DNA of 64,000 bases, from positions 1 to 64,000 of the forward strand of contig NZ_NEUF01000101.1 of assembly GCF_002910915.1 (NCBI RefSeq), given 5' to 3'. Below are positions 18,379 to 27,134 of the stretch, piece after piece; position 1 is the first letter of the stretch; each line of letters opens with the position of its first letter. Made by a program: the position numbers and the translations under genes. This stretch comes from Streptomyces sp. SM10. Lineage in GTDB: Bacteria; Actinomycetota; Actinomycetes; Streptomycetales; Streptomycetaceae. A model generated the notes under the pieces. That model was not told the DNA's origin, ran no database searches, and was given only the letters and a program-made list of their open reading frames with translations.

Positions 18379-18849
18379 CTATGAGCCCAATCTAGCAGAA
18401 CGAGGCGGTCCGGAGGTGAACCGTCCGTGGGTGCGCCACTGCTTGTCGCCCTGTCGGCGGACGGCCGCGTCCGCAAGGGGGTGCGCCCCGGAAACACCCG
18501 CGGGCCGCGGCGCCGGGACGGGACCCTCAGCCCGTCCGGCACCGCAGCCCGGAGCTACCTGGCCGGCGGTGTGCGGTGCCTCCGGCCACTGGAGGCACCG
18601 GCGCAGTCAGGGCAGAGAGCGCCGAATACCTCGGTCCGCCCTCCTGTGCGGGGAGAGCGGAGGTCTGTCGCGCAGGGGGCGGGTCCTGACCGTCGAGCCC
18701 CTACGTGGTGCATTGTGGACTAGACCATTAGGCCGTGTCCATCCATCGGTGCGGACATTCTCCCGTGCGGGACCGCCCCCTCACAGTGTCACGCATCGGC
18801 GGGCCGATCGGTTCGGAACCTCTCCTTCTCCACAGGTACGCTCGCACGT
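18379..18849. other. Intergenic region with hairpin and third dre-like site
   Basis: About 470 bp without a convincing gene. It holds a perfect 10-bp hairpin (18574-18583 with 18591-18600, 7-nt loop) that terminates nothing obvious, and a dre-like sequence TGTGGACTAGACCATT at 18714-18729 (13/16 read on the minus strand), ~120 bp before the sensor kinase start. The kinase promoter must lie here. Confidence 0.6.
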
Positions 18850-20325
18850 GTGCCCTCCATGAACGATCTGGTCCGCCAGCACACAGCCCTGAGTGACACC
18901 GACCTCGAGTGGCTCCATCTGCTGGTCTCGGAGTGGCAGCTGCTCTCCGACCTGTCCTTCGCCGACCTCGTCCTGTGGGTGCCCACCCGCGACGGGACCC
19001 GCTATGTCTCCGTGGCGCAGATGCGGCCCAACACCGGCCCGACCTCCTACCAGGACGACATGGTCGGCCACCTCGTGCCGCGTGGCCGCAGGCCGCTGCT
19101 GGACGCCGCCCTGGACGAGGGCCGCATCGTGCGCGAGGGGGACCCGGAGTGGCGGGAGGAGGTGCCCGTCCGGGTCGAGTCGATCCCCGTGCGGAGGGAG
19201 GGCCGGATCCTCGGCGTCATCGCCAGGAACACCAACCTCCTCACCGTGCGTACGCCGTCCCGGCTTGAGCTCACCTATCTCCAGTCCGCCTCCGACCTGG
19301 CCCAGATGATCGCCGCCGGGTCCTTCCCGTTCCCCGGCCAGCAGGTCGACATGGACGCGTCGCCGCGCGTGGGTGACGGTCTGATCAGGCTCGACGCCGA
19401 CGGTGTCGTGCAGTACGCCAGTCCCAACGGCCTCTCCGCCTACCACCGCCTCGGTCTCGCCTCGGACCTCGTCGGCCACAACCTCGGCGCGACGACCGCC
19501 GAACTCGCCCCGTCGCGCGGCCCGGTGGACGAGGCGCTCGTCAAGGTGGCGAGCGGGTACGCCCCGCGGGAGTTCGAGGTCGAGGGCGCGGGCGGGGTCA
19601 TCCAGCTGCGCGCGATTCCCCTCAAGCCCAAGGGGGTGCGCATCGGTTCGCTGGTGCTGCTCCGGGACGTCACGGAACTGCGCCGCCGCGAGCGGGAACT
19701 GATCACGAAGGACGCCACCATCCGGGAGATCCACCACCGGGTGAAGAACAACCTCCAGACGGTGGCCGCCCTGTTGCGCCTCCAGGCGCGCCGGATGGAT
19801 TCGGAGCGGGGCCGCGAGGCCCTCAACGAGGCGGTACGGCGCGTCGGTTCGATCGCCATCGTCCATGAGACGCTGTCCCAGAATCTGGACGAGCGGGTCG
19901 AGTTCGACGAGATCGCCGACCGGGTGATCGCGATGGTCGCCGAGATCTCGCCCGGGAAGGTCACCTGCCGCCGCACCGGGCGCTTCGGGGTCCTCGACGC
20001 GGAGGTCGCCACTCCGCTCTCGATGGTGCTCACCGAAGTGCTGCAGAACGCCCTGGAGCACGCGTTCACCGTCGCCGAACACGGCACCGTCGAGGTGGCC
20101 GCGGTGCGCGGGGGCTCGCCGGCCGAGGGGCGGCTGCTGATCACCGTGACGGACGACGGGCGCGGGCTGCCCGAGGGGTTCGATCCCCAGCGGGCCGGCA
20201 ATCTGGGACTCCAGATCGTGCGGACCCTGGTGGAGGGCGAGTTGAGCGGGAGCTTCGGCATGGTTCCCGCCCCCGAGCGGGGCACGCAGGTGGTGCTGGA
20301 CATCCCCGTGCAGAACGACAAGTAG
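18850..20325 (+). CDS. PdtaS-like sensor histidine kinase (HisKA_2)
   Basis: A 491-aa soluble kinase. Residues ~5-150 are a GAF-like H_kinase_N domain, ~175-285 a PAS domain, and ~290-370 HisKA_2 with the phospho-acceptor in R-E-I-H-H-R-V-K-N-N-L-Q-T. A HATPase_c domain follows (ATP-lid E-V-L-Q-N-A-L-E-H-A, then D-D-G-R-G-L and G-L-Q-I-V). Family members phosphorylate ANTAR-domain antiterminators such as PdtaR; none is encoded here, so the partner is elsewhere. No membrane segment. Start GTG 18850 or ATG 18859; no strong RBS for either. It faces wblE convergently across a terminator and has a dre-like site upstream. Confidence 0.88.
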   Translation: MPSMNDLVRQHTALSDTDLEWLHLLVSEWQLLSDLSFADLVLWVPTRDGTRYVSVAQMRPNTGPTSYQDDMVGHLVPRGRRPLLDAALDEGRIVREGDPEWREEVPVRVESIPVRREGRILGVIARNTNLLTVRTPSRLELTYLQSASDLAQMIAAGSFPFPGQQVDMDASPRVGDGLIRLDADGVVQYASPNGLSAYHRLGLASDLVGHNLGATTAELAPSRGPVDEALVKVASGYAPREFEVEGAGGVIQLRAIPLKPKGVRIGSLVLLRDVTELRRRERELITKDATIREIHHRVKNNLQTVAALLRLQARRMDSERGREALNEAVRRVGSIAIVHETLSQNLDERVEFDEIADRVIAMVAEISPGKVTCRRTGRFGVLDAEVATPLSMVLTEVLQNALEHAFTVAEHGTVEVAAVRGGSPAEGRLLITVTDDGRGLPEGFDPQRAGNLGLQIVRTLVEGELSGSFGMVPAPERGTQVVLDIPVQNDK

Positions 20326-20362
20326 CGGTAGCGGGACCGGCCACGGGTCGGTGCGCACACAG

Positions 20363-20404
20363 CGCAGTGGGCCCGGACCGTGGTGACGGTCCGGGCCCAC
20401 TGCG
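20363..20404. terminator. Bidirectional terminator
   Basis: Perfect 19-bp stem (20363-20381 with 20386-20404), GGTG loop, 38 bp after the kinase stop and facing wblE. Confidence 0.9.
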
Positions 20405-20520
20405 TGGTGCTCACGGTGCGATGCGCTTCGGGGGGTACTGCGCGCTGCGACTCGAAGGCGGGGCTGTGCGTACGCTCCGTACGCGCCGCCTGGCTGAGGC
20501 TCGTCGTGCGGGGGCGTCGG

Positions 20521-20778
20521 TCAGGCGCTGGCGTTACGCGCCCGGTTGCGAGCGGCGCGGCGCTTCATTGCGCGGCGCTCGTCCTCGCTGAGGCCACCCC
20601 AGACGCCGGAGTCCTGGCCGGACTCGAGCGCCCACTGCAGGCACTGCTCCATGACGGGGCAGCGACGGCAGACGGCCTTGGCTTCCTCGATCTGCAGCAG
20701 CGCAGGACCGGTGTTGCCGATGGGGAAGAACAGCTCCGGGTCTTCCTCACGACAAACGGCGTTGTGACGCCAGTCCAT
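20521..20778 (-). CDS. wblE: WhiB-family iron-sulfur regulator WblE
   Basis: An 85-aa Wbl protein. Four cysteines (Cys9, Cys37, Cys40, Cys46) bind a [4Fe-4S] cluster. G-V-W-G-G (residues 58-62) is the turn that contacts the primary sigma factor. The basic tail (RRAMKRRAARNRARNASA) would bind DNA. Proteins of this WhiB1/WblE group are redox- or NO-responsive and often essential in actinobacteria. ATG 20778 with a strong AAGGAGAGG RBS. It stands as a single gene with a long upstream region. Confidence 0.93.
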   Translation of the reverse strand: MDWRHNAVCREEDPELFFPIGNTGPALLQIEEAKAVCRRCPVMEQCLQWALESGQDSGVWGGLSEDERRAMKRRAARNRARNASA

Positions 20779-21098
20779 GGCTGCTACCTCTCCTTGGTAT
20801 TACATGCTGATGCTTGTGAATGTGAACGCTTTCACGAATCCCCCCGCAGACGAAGGTCCGACGCCCAGATGAACTGGTTGTGGTCCTGTTGTGGTGAGGA
20901 GGGGTTCTGGCTCTCAGTGGAGGCCGATGTTGCGGGCCGTCCCGATCGCCATGTAGAGATTCGCAAACCTCGGCGGCGGATACAACCCCTTCTGGAAAGT
21001 TTTTTTTGATTCCTCGGTGTCGACTAGGTCACAGCCGTACTTCTAAGGGGTGGGGGCCAGCCCAAACGTTCGAGTTAAAGGACTTTCGCCCCTTCCAC
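20779..21098. other. Long leader/promoter region upstream of wblE
   Basis: A 320-bp gap, clearly lower in GC than its surroundings, with a run of eight T at 21000-21007 (A-tract on the wblE strand). It must contain the wblE promoter(s) and possibly the end of the lipid-kinase transcript, but I see no hairpin terminator and no convincing -10/-35 pair. Confidence 0.5.
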
Positions 21099-22067
21099 TC
21101 ACACAATCACACGCAGTGCACGGCGTACGCCTGTGAACGTCACGCTCGTACGCAGCCCCAGGTGGTCACCGTCCATCTGGAAGGGTAGTGGAGCCTTTGA
21201 ATGCAAGGTGAAGTCCGTGAGGTCGTGCATGGAGACGGCGTGCTTGCCGTGTGGGCCCTTCTCGGGGGTCGAAGTGAGCAGCTGGGTGGCGTACCGGGTC
21301 ACGGCGGGGGTCGAGAGCCGCTTGAGCGCGAGGATGTCCAGGGCGCTGTCGAAGGAGGCCTTCGGGGAGGCGTATATGGGACGGTTCCCCAGGTAGGTCC
21401 AGGGTGCGGTGTTGCAGATTATCGACAGTGCGAGGTCGGTGACCGGGTCCTGGCCGGGGACGTCGAGGGTGATGAGGCCGTTGCGCCGGTGCGGATCGTC
21501 CATGAACTGCCGGAGCACCTGGCGCACGTACAGCGCATGGGTCGACCGCTTGCCCCGCTCGCGCTTCTGTTCGACACGGCCGATGACGCCGGCGTCGAAG
21601 CCGAGCCCCGCGCAGAAGGTGAACCAGCGTCCCGGGACGGCCTCGTCCGCCGTGCCCGGGGTGCCGGCCGCGAGACCCAGACCCACCGTGCGCTCACTGC
21701 GGTCGGCGAGGGCGTCCAGGATGGCGCCCGTCGCCTCGACGGCGTCGTTGGGGATGCCGAGGGCCCGGGCGAAGACGTTGGTGGAACCGCCGGGGACCAC
21801 GGCGAGGCTCGGCAGCCCCTCGGGATCGGGACCGTTGTGCAGCAGTCCGTTGACCACCTCGTTGACCGTGCCGTCACCCCCGAGGGCGACCACCAGATCG
21901 ATGTCGTCGGAGTCGGCGGCCCGTCGCCCCAGGTCCCGGGCGTGACCGCGGTACTCCGTGGTCACGGCCTCGATCTTCATCTCGCTCGCCAGGGCGTGGA
22001 TCAGCACGTCGCGGGTCCGCGCGCTGGTAGTGGTGGCAGCTGGGTTGACCACGAGGAGTGCGCGCAT
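21099..22067 (-). CDS. Diacylglycerol/lipid kinase family protein
   Basis: A 322-aa DAGK_cat protein. It has the N-terminal R-A-L-L-V-V-N-P-A-A, the ATP-binding G-G-D-G-T-V-N-E-V near residues 70-78, and P-G-G-S-T-N-V-F-A-R. It phosphorylates a lipid alcohol such as diacylglycerol or a sphingoid-like compound at the membrane. ATG 22067 gives standard family length; the open frame upstream adds 52 poorly coding residues. Single gene, divergent from the membrane protein at 22216. Confidence 0.88.
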   Translation of the reverse strand: MRALLVVNPAATTTSARTRDVLIHALASEMKIEAVTTEYRGHARDLGRRAADSDDIDLVVALGGDGTVNEVVNGLLHNGPDPEGLPSLAVVPGGSTNVFARALGIPNDAVEATGAILDALADRSERTVGLGLAAGTPGTADEAVPGRWFTFCAGLGFDAGVIGRVEQKRERGKRSTHALYVRQVLRQFMDDPHRRNGLITLDVPGQDPVTDLALSIICNTAPWTYLGNRPIYASPKASFDSALDILALKRLSTPAVTRYATQLLTSTPEKGPHGKHAVSMHDLTDFTLHSKAPLPFQMDGDHLGLRTSVTFTGVRRALRVIV

Positions 22068-22215
22068 GCCCGCCAGAGTACCTACCGCGCGGAACGCCCC
22101 TGAAGTCCTGATCCACCGGGTCCACGGCCGGTCACGGGGAGTGACCGCTCCCCGCGGTGGGTCCGCCGCGGCCCCGGCTTCGCGATCGGCGGGGCGGGAT
22201 GCGAATCTGAAGGGC

Positions 22216-22665
22216 GTGAGCACTCAGCAGAACACGCCCTCCCCGTCGCCCTCGGCCGGCCCGGAGAAGCCCGCCCGGATCGCCGCCCTGGCCGCACTCA
22301 ACGCCCTCGAAGGCGCGGCGCTCGCCGTCGGCGGGATCTACATGCTGGCCGTCGGCCTGTTCGGAAGCCCCGACAGCATCCAGCAGGCCGAGATGGGCGG
22401 ACTCACGCTGGTGGCACTCGGTCTGATCCCGCTGTTCGCCGCCCGCGGGCTGCTGCGGCGGCGCAGCTGGAGCCGGGGCCCGGCACTCATCACCCAGCTC
22501 ATGGCCCTGCCGGTGGCCTGGACGCTGCTGCGGGCCCAGGGCGCGCTGATCCCCGCGGGCATTTTCCTCGCCGCCGTCGCCGTGACGGCGCTCGTGCTGG
22601 TGCTCAACCCGGCGACCACGAAGGCACTGGGTATCCGGGGGCCGCGGACGACTCCCGACGCCTGA
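22216..22665 (+). CDS. Small integral membrane protein, hypothetical
   Basis: A 149-aa protein with a Pro/Ser-rich N terminus and about four hydrophobic segments from residue ~22 to ~138 (ALEGAALAVGGIYMLAVGLF; GLTLVALGLIPLFAARGLL; ALITQLMALPVAWTLL; AGIFLAAVAVTALVLVL). GTG 22216 with AAGGG upstream. Conserved-looking actinobacterial membrane protein; no catalytic motif, function unknown. Convergent with sigH. Confidence 0.75.
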   Translation: MSTQQNTPSPSPSAGPEKPARIAALAALNALEGAALAVGGIYMLAVGLFGSPDSIQQAEMGGLTLVALGLIPLFAARGLLRRRSWSRGPALITQLMALPVAWTLLRAQGALIPAGIFLAAVAVTALVLVLNPATTKALGIRGPRTTPDA

Positions 22666-22693
22666 CGCCCGCTTACGGCAGGACCCCCGGGCG

Positions 22694-23656
22694 CTACTCC
22701 TCGACGAGCAGCCGCTCCCGCAGCTGGGCCAGCGTGCGGGCCAGGAGCCGGGAGACGTGCATCTGGGAGATGCCGACCTCCTGGGCGATCTGTGACTGGG
22801 TCATGTTGCCGAAGAAGCGCAGCAGGAGGATCCGCTTCTCGCGTGGCGGGAGGTCCTCCAGCAGCGGCTTGAGCGACTCCCGGTACTCGACGCCCTCCAG
22901 CGCCTCGTCCTCGGAGCCCAGGGTGTCCGCGACCGCCGGCGACTCGTCGTCGGTGTCGGGGACGTCCAGCGAGAGCGTGCTGTAGGCATTGGCCGATTCC
23001 AGCCCCTCCAGGACCTCCTCCTCGGAGATGCCCAGTCGCTCCGCCAGCTCGTGCACGGTGGGGGAGCGGCCGTGCTGCTGGGAGAGCTCGGCGGTGGCCG
23101 TGGTCAGCGACAGCCGCAGCTCCTGAAGGCGCCGGGGCACACGGACCGCCCAGCCCTTGTCCCGGAAATGGCGCTTGATCTCGCCGACGACCGTGGGGGT
23201 CGCGTACGTCGAGAACTCGACGCCGCGGTCCGGGTCGAACCGGTCCACCGACTTGATCAGGCCGATCGTGGCGACCTGGGTCAGGTCGTCCAGCGGCTCC
23301 CCGCGGTTGCGGAACCTGCGGGCCAGGTGCTCCACGAGCGGCAGGTGCATCCGCACCAGCCGGTTGCGCAGCTCGGCCTTCTCCGCCGAGCCGTCGGGAA
23401 GCTCCCGGAGCTCGATGAAGAGCGCCCGCGCCCCGCTGCGGTCGTGTGGATCGTGGTGCCCGTGCTCGCTCATCTGGCCCGCCCGCTCCGCCTGCGACTG
23501 CTCCACCGCGACCGGGTGGCCCTGCGTCCCGTCCGCACCGTCCGCCCCGCCCTCCGGATGCGGCCGGGCCTGCTGCTCCGGGAGGGCTGCCGGGCGCGCC
23601 GCCCCCGACCGGATCGTCTCGTCCCGCACAGGACCGTCCCCGTTCCCGTCGCTCAC
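22694..23656 (-). CDS. sigH: SigB/SigF-type alternative sigma factor, SigH-like
   Basis: A 320-aa group 3 sigma factor. After a ~75-residue low-complexity N-terminal extension it has region 2 (LVRMHLPLVEHLARRFRNRG, DDLTQVATIGLIKSVDRFD, FSTYATPTVVGEIKRHFRD), region 3, and region 4 with the HTH QSQIAQEVGISQMHVSRLLART. GTG 23656 overlaps the stop of the anti-sigma gene (GTGA). Internal in-frame starts (for example the Met of MSEHGHHD) could give a shorter form; S. coelicolor SigH is made in several sizes. The location next to wblE and the anti-sigma partner matches S. coelicolor sigH, which links osmotic stress and development. Confidence 0.9.
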   Translation of the reverse strand: MSDGNGDGPVRDETIRSGAARPAALPEQQARPHPEGGADGADGTQGHPVAVEQSQAERAGQMSEHGHHDPHDRSGARALFIELRELPDGSAEKAELRNRLVRMHLPLVEHLARRFRNRGEPLDDLTQVATIGLIKSVDRFDPDRGVEFSTYATPTVVGEIKRHFRDKGWAVRVPRRLQELRLSLTTATAELSQQHGRSPTVHELAERLGISEEEVLEGLESANAYSTLSLDVPDTDDESPAVADTLGSEDEALEGVEYRESLKPLLEDLPPREKRILLLRFFGNMTQSQIAQEVGISQMHVSRLLARTLAQLRERLLVEE

Positions 23657-24066
23657 GCCGGCCCGGGTCCCGCGCCGCGCTGTTTGTAGAGGCTGATGCT
23701 GACCGTACGGTCGTCGGCGACCGTGGACTCGACCTTGCCGGCCAGTGCGGAGAGCACCGTCCAGGCGAAGGTGTCGCGTTCCGGTGCGCGGCCGTCCGTC
23801 GTGGGGGCCGAGACGGTCACCTCGAGGGAATCACCGACGAGGCGGAACACGCAGCTGAGGACGGAGCCGGGCACGGCCTGCTGGAGCAGGATCGCGCAGG
23901 CCTCGTCGACCGCGATGCGGAGATCCTCGATCTCGTCGAGAGTGAAGTCCAAGCGTGCTGCCAGGCCGGCCGTGGCCGTACGCAGCACGGACAGGTAGGC
24001 ACCCGCAGCGGGCAGCCGGACCTCTACGAAGTCCTGGTTCCCGGGCTCGCCTGCGATCTGGGACAC
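23653..24066 (-). CDS. ushX: RsbW-like anti-sigma factor (UshX/PrsH type)
   Basis: A 137-aa HATPase_c serine-kinase-type anti-sigma factor. Visible elements are T-L-D-E-I-E-D-L-R-I-A-V-D-E-A-C (N-box region) and the C-terminal W-T-V-L-S-A-L-A-G-K-V. It would hold SigH inactive until freed by an anti-anti-sigma factor not present in this window. I chose GTG 24066 because GGAGG lies 5 nt upstream; a TTG at 24078 is an alternative. Its stop overlaps the sigH start, so regulator and target are translationally coupled. Confidence 0.88.
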   Translation of the reverse strand: MSQIAGEPGNQDFVEVRLPAAGAYLSVLRTATAGLAARLDFTLDEIEDLRIAVDEACAILLQQAVPGSVLSCVFRLVGDSLEVTVSAPTTDGRAPERDTFAWTVLSALAGKVESTVADDRTVSISLYKQRGAGPGPA

Positions 24067-24205
24067 CCTCACCTCCAAGGTGGCACAAACTCGTTCGAGG
24101 CTCCGGGACGAGTGCCCGGGGCCGTGCGGTCCGTCGTCGGTCCTGTGGCTCGGCGACGCTGTCGCGACCCATGATGCCGTGTCGCCGAGACCGCAACCTC
24201 ATAGT

Positions 24206-24228
24206 TACTCATGGTAGGCACATGAGTA
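24206..24228. promoter_or_regulatory. Palindrome upstream of the anti-sigma/sigH operon
   Basis: TACTCATG (24206-24213) and CATGAGTA (24221-24228) are perfect 8-bp arms with a 7-bp spacer, 140-162 bp upstream of the ushX start. Part of it (GTTACTCATGGTAGG) matches most fixed positions of the BldD consensus. S. coelicolor sigH is a known BldD target, so this is a plausible BldD or other regulator site. Confidence 0.5.
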
Positions 24229-24296
24229 CACACAGTGGCTAGGGGTCTGCGGCGGTCAATTGCGAAGAACCGGCGCCGGTTTGACGTACCCAGACG

Positions 24297-24557
24297 TCAG
24301 ACGATCGAACCGTCCACGAAGCACCAGCGCCAGCTCTCCGCATATTCGAAGCTGCGCATCACCGGGTGTCCGGTCGCCTCGAAGTGCGCGGTGGCGTGCT
24401 TCAGGGGCGAGGAATCGCAGCAGCCCACGTGCCCGCAGACGAGGCAGAGACGCAGCTGCACGGGATGGGTGCCCGCCACCAGACACTCCGGGCAGGTGTC
24501 GTCGAGCGGGGCGGGCTCGGGGCGCGGCAGTTCGGATACGTGGAGGCACTCACTCAT
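24297..24557 (-). CDS. UBP-type zinc-finger protein
   Basis: An 86-aa protein with a ZnF-UBP fold: cysteines and histidines in C-P-E-C, C-L-V-C-G-H-V-G-C-C-D and H-A-T-A-H-F-E-A-T-G-H-P, and a C-terminal W-R-W-C-F-V-D. In eukaryotes this finger binds the ubiquitin C terminus; bacterial solo versions have no assigned role. ATG 24557 lies only 35 bp from the divergent antiporter start, so the two promoters must overlap or the transcripts be leaderless. Pairing with a Na+/H+ antiporter suggests a shared function. Confidence 0.85.
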   Translation of the reverse strand: MSECLHVSELPRPEPAPLDDTCPECLVAGTHPVQLRLCLVCGHVGCCDSSPLKHATAHFEATGHPVMRSFEYAESWRWCFVDGSIV

Positions 24558-24592
24558 GATGGCCACGTTACGTCGGATGTGAGGACAGTGAG

Positions 24593-26194
24593 ATGGACGC
24601 ATTGCCGCTGGTGGCGCTCATCGCGGTCAGCGCGGCGGTGGCGGGGGCGGCCCGCCGGACCCCCGTCCCCGCGCCGCTGCTGCTGGTCGCCGCCGGCCTG
24701 CTGGCCTCGTACCTGCCGGGGGTGCCGACCTACACGCTCGACGCGCACGTCGTGCTGCCCCTGCTGCTCCCGCCGTTGCTCTACACGGCGGCGGTCGACA
24801 GCTCCTACCTCGATCTGCGGGCCAATGCGCGGCCGGTCGCCCTGCTCTCCGTCGGGTACGTGCTCTTCGCCACCGTCGCCGTGGGCTGGCTCGCCTACCT
24901 GCTGGTGCCGGATCTGCCGCTCACCGCAGCCCTGGTGCTCGGCGCGGTCGTCGCCCCTCCGGACGCCGTCACGGCCGCCGCGATCGCCCGCAGGGTCGGC
25001 CTGCCCGGACGGGTGACCACGATCCTCCAGGGCGAGTCCCTGGTGAACGACGCCACCGCGATCACCGCCTTCAAGGTGGCCGTCGCCGCGGCCGTCGGCG
25101 AGGGCATGAGCTGGGGCGCCGGGATCGGCGAGTTCCTCCTGGCGTCGGTCGGCGGGATCGCCGTCGGCCTGCTGCTGATGGTGCCGCTGCACTGGCTGCG
25201 GACGCACCTCAAGGAGGCCCTGCTCCAGAACACCCTGTCGCTGCTGATCCCCTTCGTCGCCTACGCGGCGGCGGAACGGGTGCACGCCTCCGGGGTGCTC
25301 GCCGTCGTCGTCGTCGCCCTCTACCTCGGGCACCGTTCCTGGCAGGTCGACTTCGCGACGCGCCTCCAGGAGGCGGCTGTCTGGAAGATGGTCGCCTTCG
25401 TCCTGGAGTCCGCGGTCTTCGCGCTGATCGGGCTGCAGCTGCCCTTCGTGCTCAGGGGGCTGGGTTCGTACGGTGTGGCCGAGGCCCTCGGCTACGCCGT
25501 CCTCGTGTTCGTCGCCGTCGTCGTGGTGCGCTTCGTCTGGGTGTACCCGGCGACCTATCTGCCGCCGCGGCTCTCCAGGCGGATCAGGGAACGCGAGGGG
25601 ACGCCCGCGTGGAACTCGACCCTGATCGTCGGCTGGGCAGGGATGAGGGGCGTCGTCTCCCTGGCCATCGCCTTCTCCATCCCCGTGGCCATGCACGACG
25701 GGGAGGACTTCCCCGCGCGCAACCTGGTGCTGTTCCTGACCTTCACGACGGTCATCGGCACCCTCGTCGTGCAAGGGCTCAGCCTGCCCCTCCTGGTACG
25801 CGTGCTGAAGCTCCCCGAACGCAGCGCGCGCGCCGACACGCTGGCCGAGGCGCAGGCGCAGAGCGAGGCGTCCGCGGCGGCCGACGCGCGCCTGGAGGTC
25901 CTGCTGGAGGACCCGCGCAACGAACTCCCCGACCCCCTCACCCAACGGCTGCGCGCCGTCATGGAACGCCGCCGCAACGCTGTGTGGGAGAGGCTCGGCG
26001 CGGCCAATCCGATCACCGGCGAGTCGGCGGACGACACCTACCGCAGGCTGGCGCGGGACATGATCGCCGCCGAGCGCGACGTCTTCGTGCACCTGAGGGA
26101 CGAGCGGCGGATCGACGACGAGATGCTGCGGGCCCTGCTGCGGCGGCTGGACCTGGAGGAGGCGGCCGCCTACCGGGAGTCGGACGACGGGTGA
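24593..26194 (+). CDS. CPA1-family Na+/H+ antiporter
   Basis: A 533-aa membrane protein with about 12 hydrophobic segments to residue ~415. The cation-site N-D-A-T-A segment appears in Q-G-E-S-L-V-N-D-A-T-A and the second conserved helix in G-W-A-G-M-R-G-V-V-S-L-A. A ~120-residue charged cytosolic tail rich in Arg/Glu follows. It exchanges cytosolic Na+ or K+ for H+ in pH and salt homeostasis. ATG 24593 preceded by TGAGGAC. Its 3' end overlaps the convergent deaminase gene by 25 bp. Confidence 0.92.
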   Translation: MDALPLVALIAVSAAVAGAARRTPVPAPLLLVAAGLLASYLPGVPTYTLDAHVVLPLLLPPLLYTAAVDSSYLDLRANARPVALLSVGYVLFATVAVGWLAYLLVPDLPLTAALVLGAVVAPPDAVTAAAIARRVGLPGRVTTILQGESLVNDATAITAFKVAVAAAVGEGMSWGAGIGEFLLASVGGIAVGLLLMVPLHWLRTHLKEALLQNTLSLLIPFVAYAAAERVHASGVLAVVVVALYLGHRSWQVDFATRLQEAAVWKMVAFVLESAVFALIGLQLPFVLRGLGSYGVAEALGYAVLVFVAVVVVRFVWVYPATYLPPRLSRRIREREGTPAWNSTLIVGWAGMRGVVSLAIAFSIPVAMHDGEDFPARNLVLFLTFTTVIGTLVVQGLSLPLLVRVLKLPERSARADTLAEAQAQSEASAAADARLEVLLEDPRNELPDPLTQRLRAVMERRRNAVWERLGAANPITGESADDTYRRLARDMIAAERDVFVHLRDERRIDDEMLRALLRRLDLEEAAAYRESDDG

Positions 26195-27105
26195 CCGTGG
26201 TCCGCGGCCGGTCCGGGGCGTCCCGTGACGACCGCGGTGACCGTGGACCCCGGGGCGAAAGCCCCCTCCCCGGCCAGCACCGTGAGCCCGTACAGGAGTT
26301 TGGCCACGTAGAGCCGTTCGACGGGCAGGCCGTGCCGGTCCTCGAAGCCGTCGGCGAAGGCGTGCAGCTCCGGTGTCGTGCGGGCGTACCCGCCGAAGTG
26401 GAAGCGTTCGTCCAGCGACCACTCCCCGGCCGGGCCGCCGAACGCCTCCCGCTGCAGACCGCGGACCGCCTCCCCGAGGAAGCCGCCCCGCAGGACGGGC
26501 ACGCCCAGGGCGCACTGCCCCCGGCCGAGCCCGGCGGCCAGCCCCGCCAGGGTGCCGCCGGTGCCGCAGGCGACCGCCACGGTCCCGGTCCGGCCGCGCA
26601 GCTCACGGCCGAGCTCTGTGCAGCCCTGTGCGGCGAGCGCGTTGCTGCCGCCCTCCGGGACGACCACGCACTCCCCGAAGAGGCTCAGCAGGCCTTCCAG
26701 GACGTCCGGAGAGGTCTTCGCGCGGTAGGTCGGGCGGTCCACGAAGTGCAGACGCATGCCGTCGGCCGCGCACCGCGCGAGGGAGGGGTTCAGCGGGCGG
26801 TGGGCCAGCTCGTCGCCCCGTACGACGCCGATGGTGGGGAAGCCGAGCAGGCGTCCGGCGGCTGCCGTGGCCCGCAGGTGGTTCGACCAGGCTCCGCCGA
26901 AGGTCAGCACCGTCCGGCCGGCGGCGGCCCGGAGATTGGGGGCGAGCTTGCGCCACTTGTTGCCCGGCAGGTCCGGGTGGATCAGGTCGTCGCGCTTGAG
27001 CAGCAGCGTCACGCCGTGCCGCGCGAAGCGCTCGTCCTCGGCCGGCTGCAGGGGTGAGGGCAGCACCGGCCGCAGCCGGGAGAGGTCGGGCGCTTCGTCG
27101 TCCAT
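26170..27105 (-). CDS. PLP-dependent ACC deaminase/D-cysteine desulfhydrase family protein
   Basis: A 311-aa fold-type II PLP enzyme. The PLP lysine lies in L-P-G-N-K-W-R-K-L; G-G-A-W-S-N-H-L-R-A-T is the substrate loop; G-T-G-G-T-L-A-G is the phosphate-binding loop. Members open 1-aminocyclopropane-1-carboxylate or break down D-cysteine to pyruvate; the key residues do not let me choose. ATG 27105. The gene overlaps the antiporter 3' end by 25 bp antisense. Confidence 0.87.
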   Translation of the reverse strand: MDDEAPDLSRLRPVLPSPLQPAEDERFARHGVTLLLKRDDLIHPDLPGNKWRKLAPNLRAAAGRTVLTFGGAWSNHLRATAAAGRLLGFPTIGVVRGDELAHRPLNPSLARCAADGMRLHFVDRPTYRAKTSPDVLEGLLSLFGECVVVPEGGSNALAAQGCTELGRELRGRTGTVAVACGTGGTLAGLAAGLGRGQCALGVPVLRGGFLGEAVRGLQREAFGGPAGEWSLDERFHFGGYARTTPELHAFADGFEDRHGLPVERLYVAKLLYGLTVLAGEGAFAPGSTVTAVVTGRPGPAADHGHPSSDSR

Positions 27106-27134
27106 GCCTTCATTGTGTGCCGACCCGCACCGCC

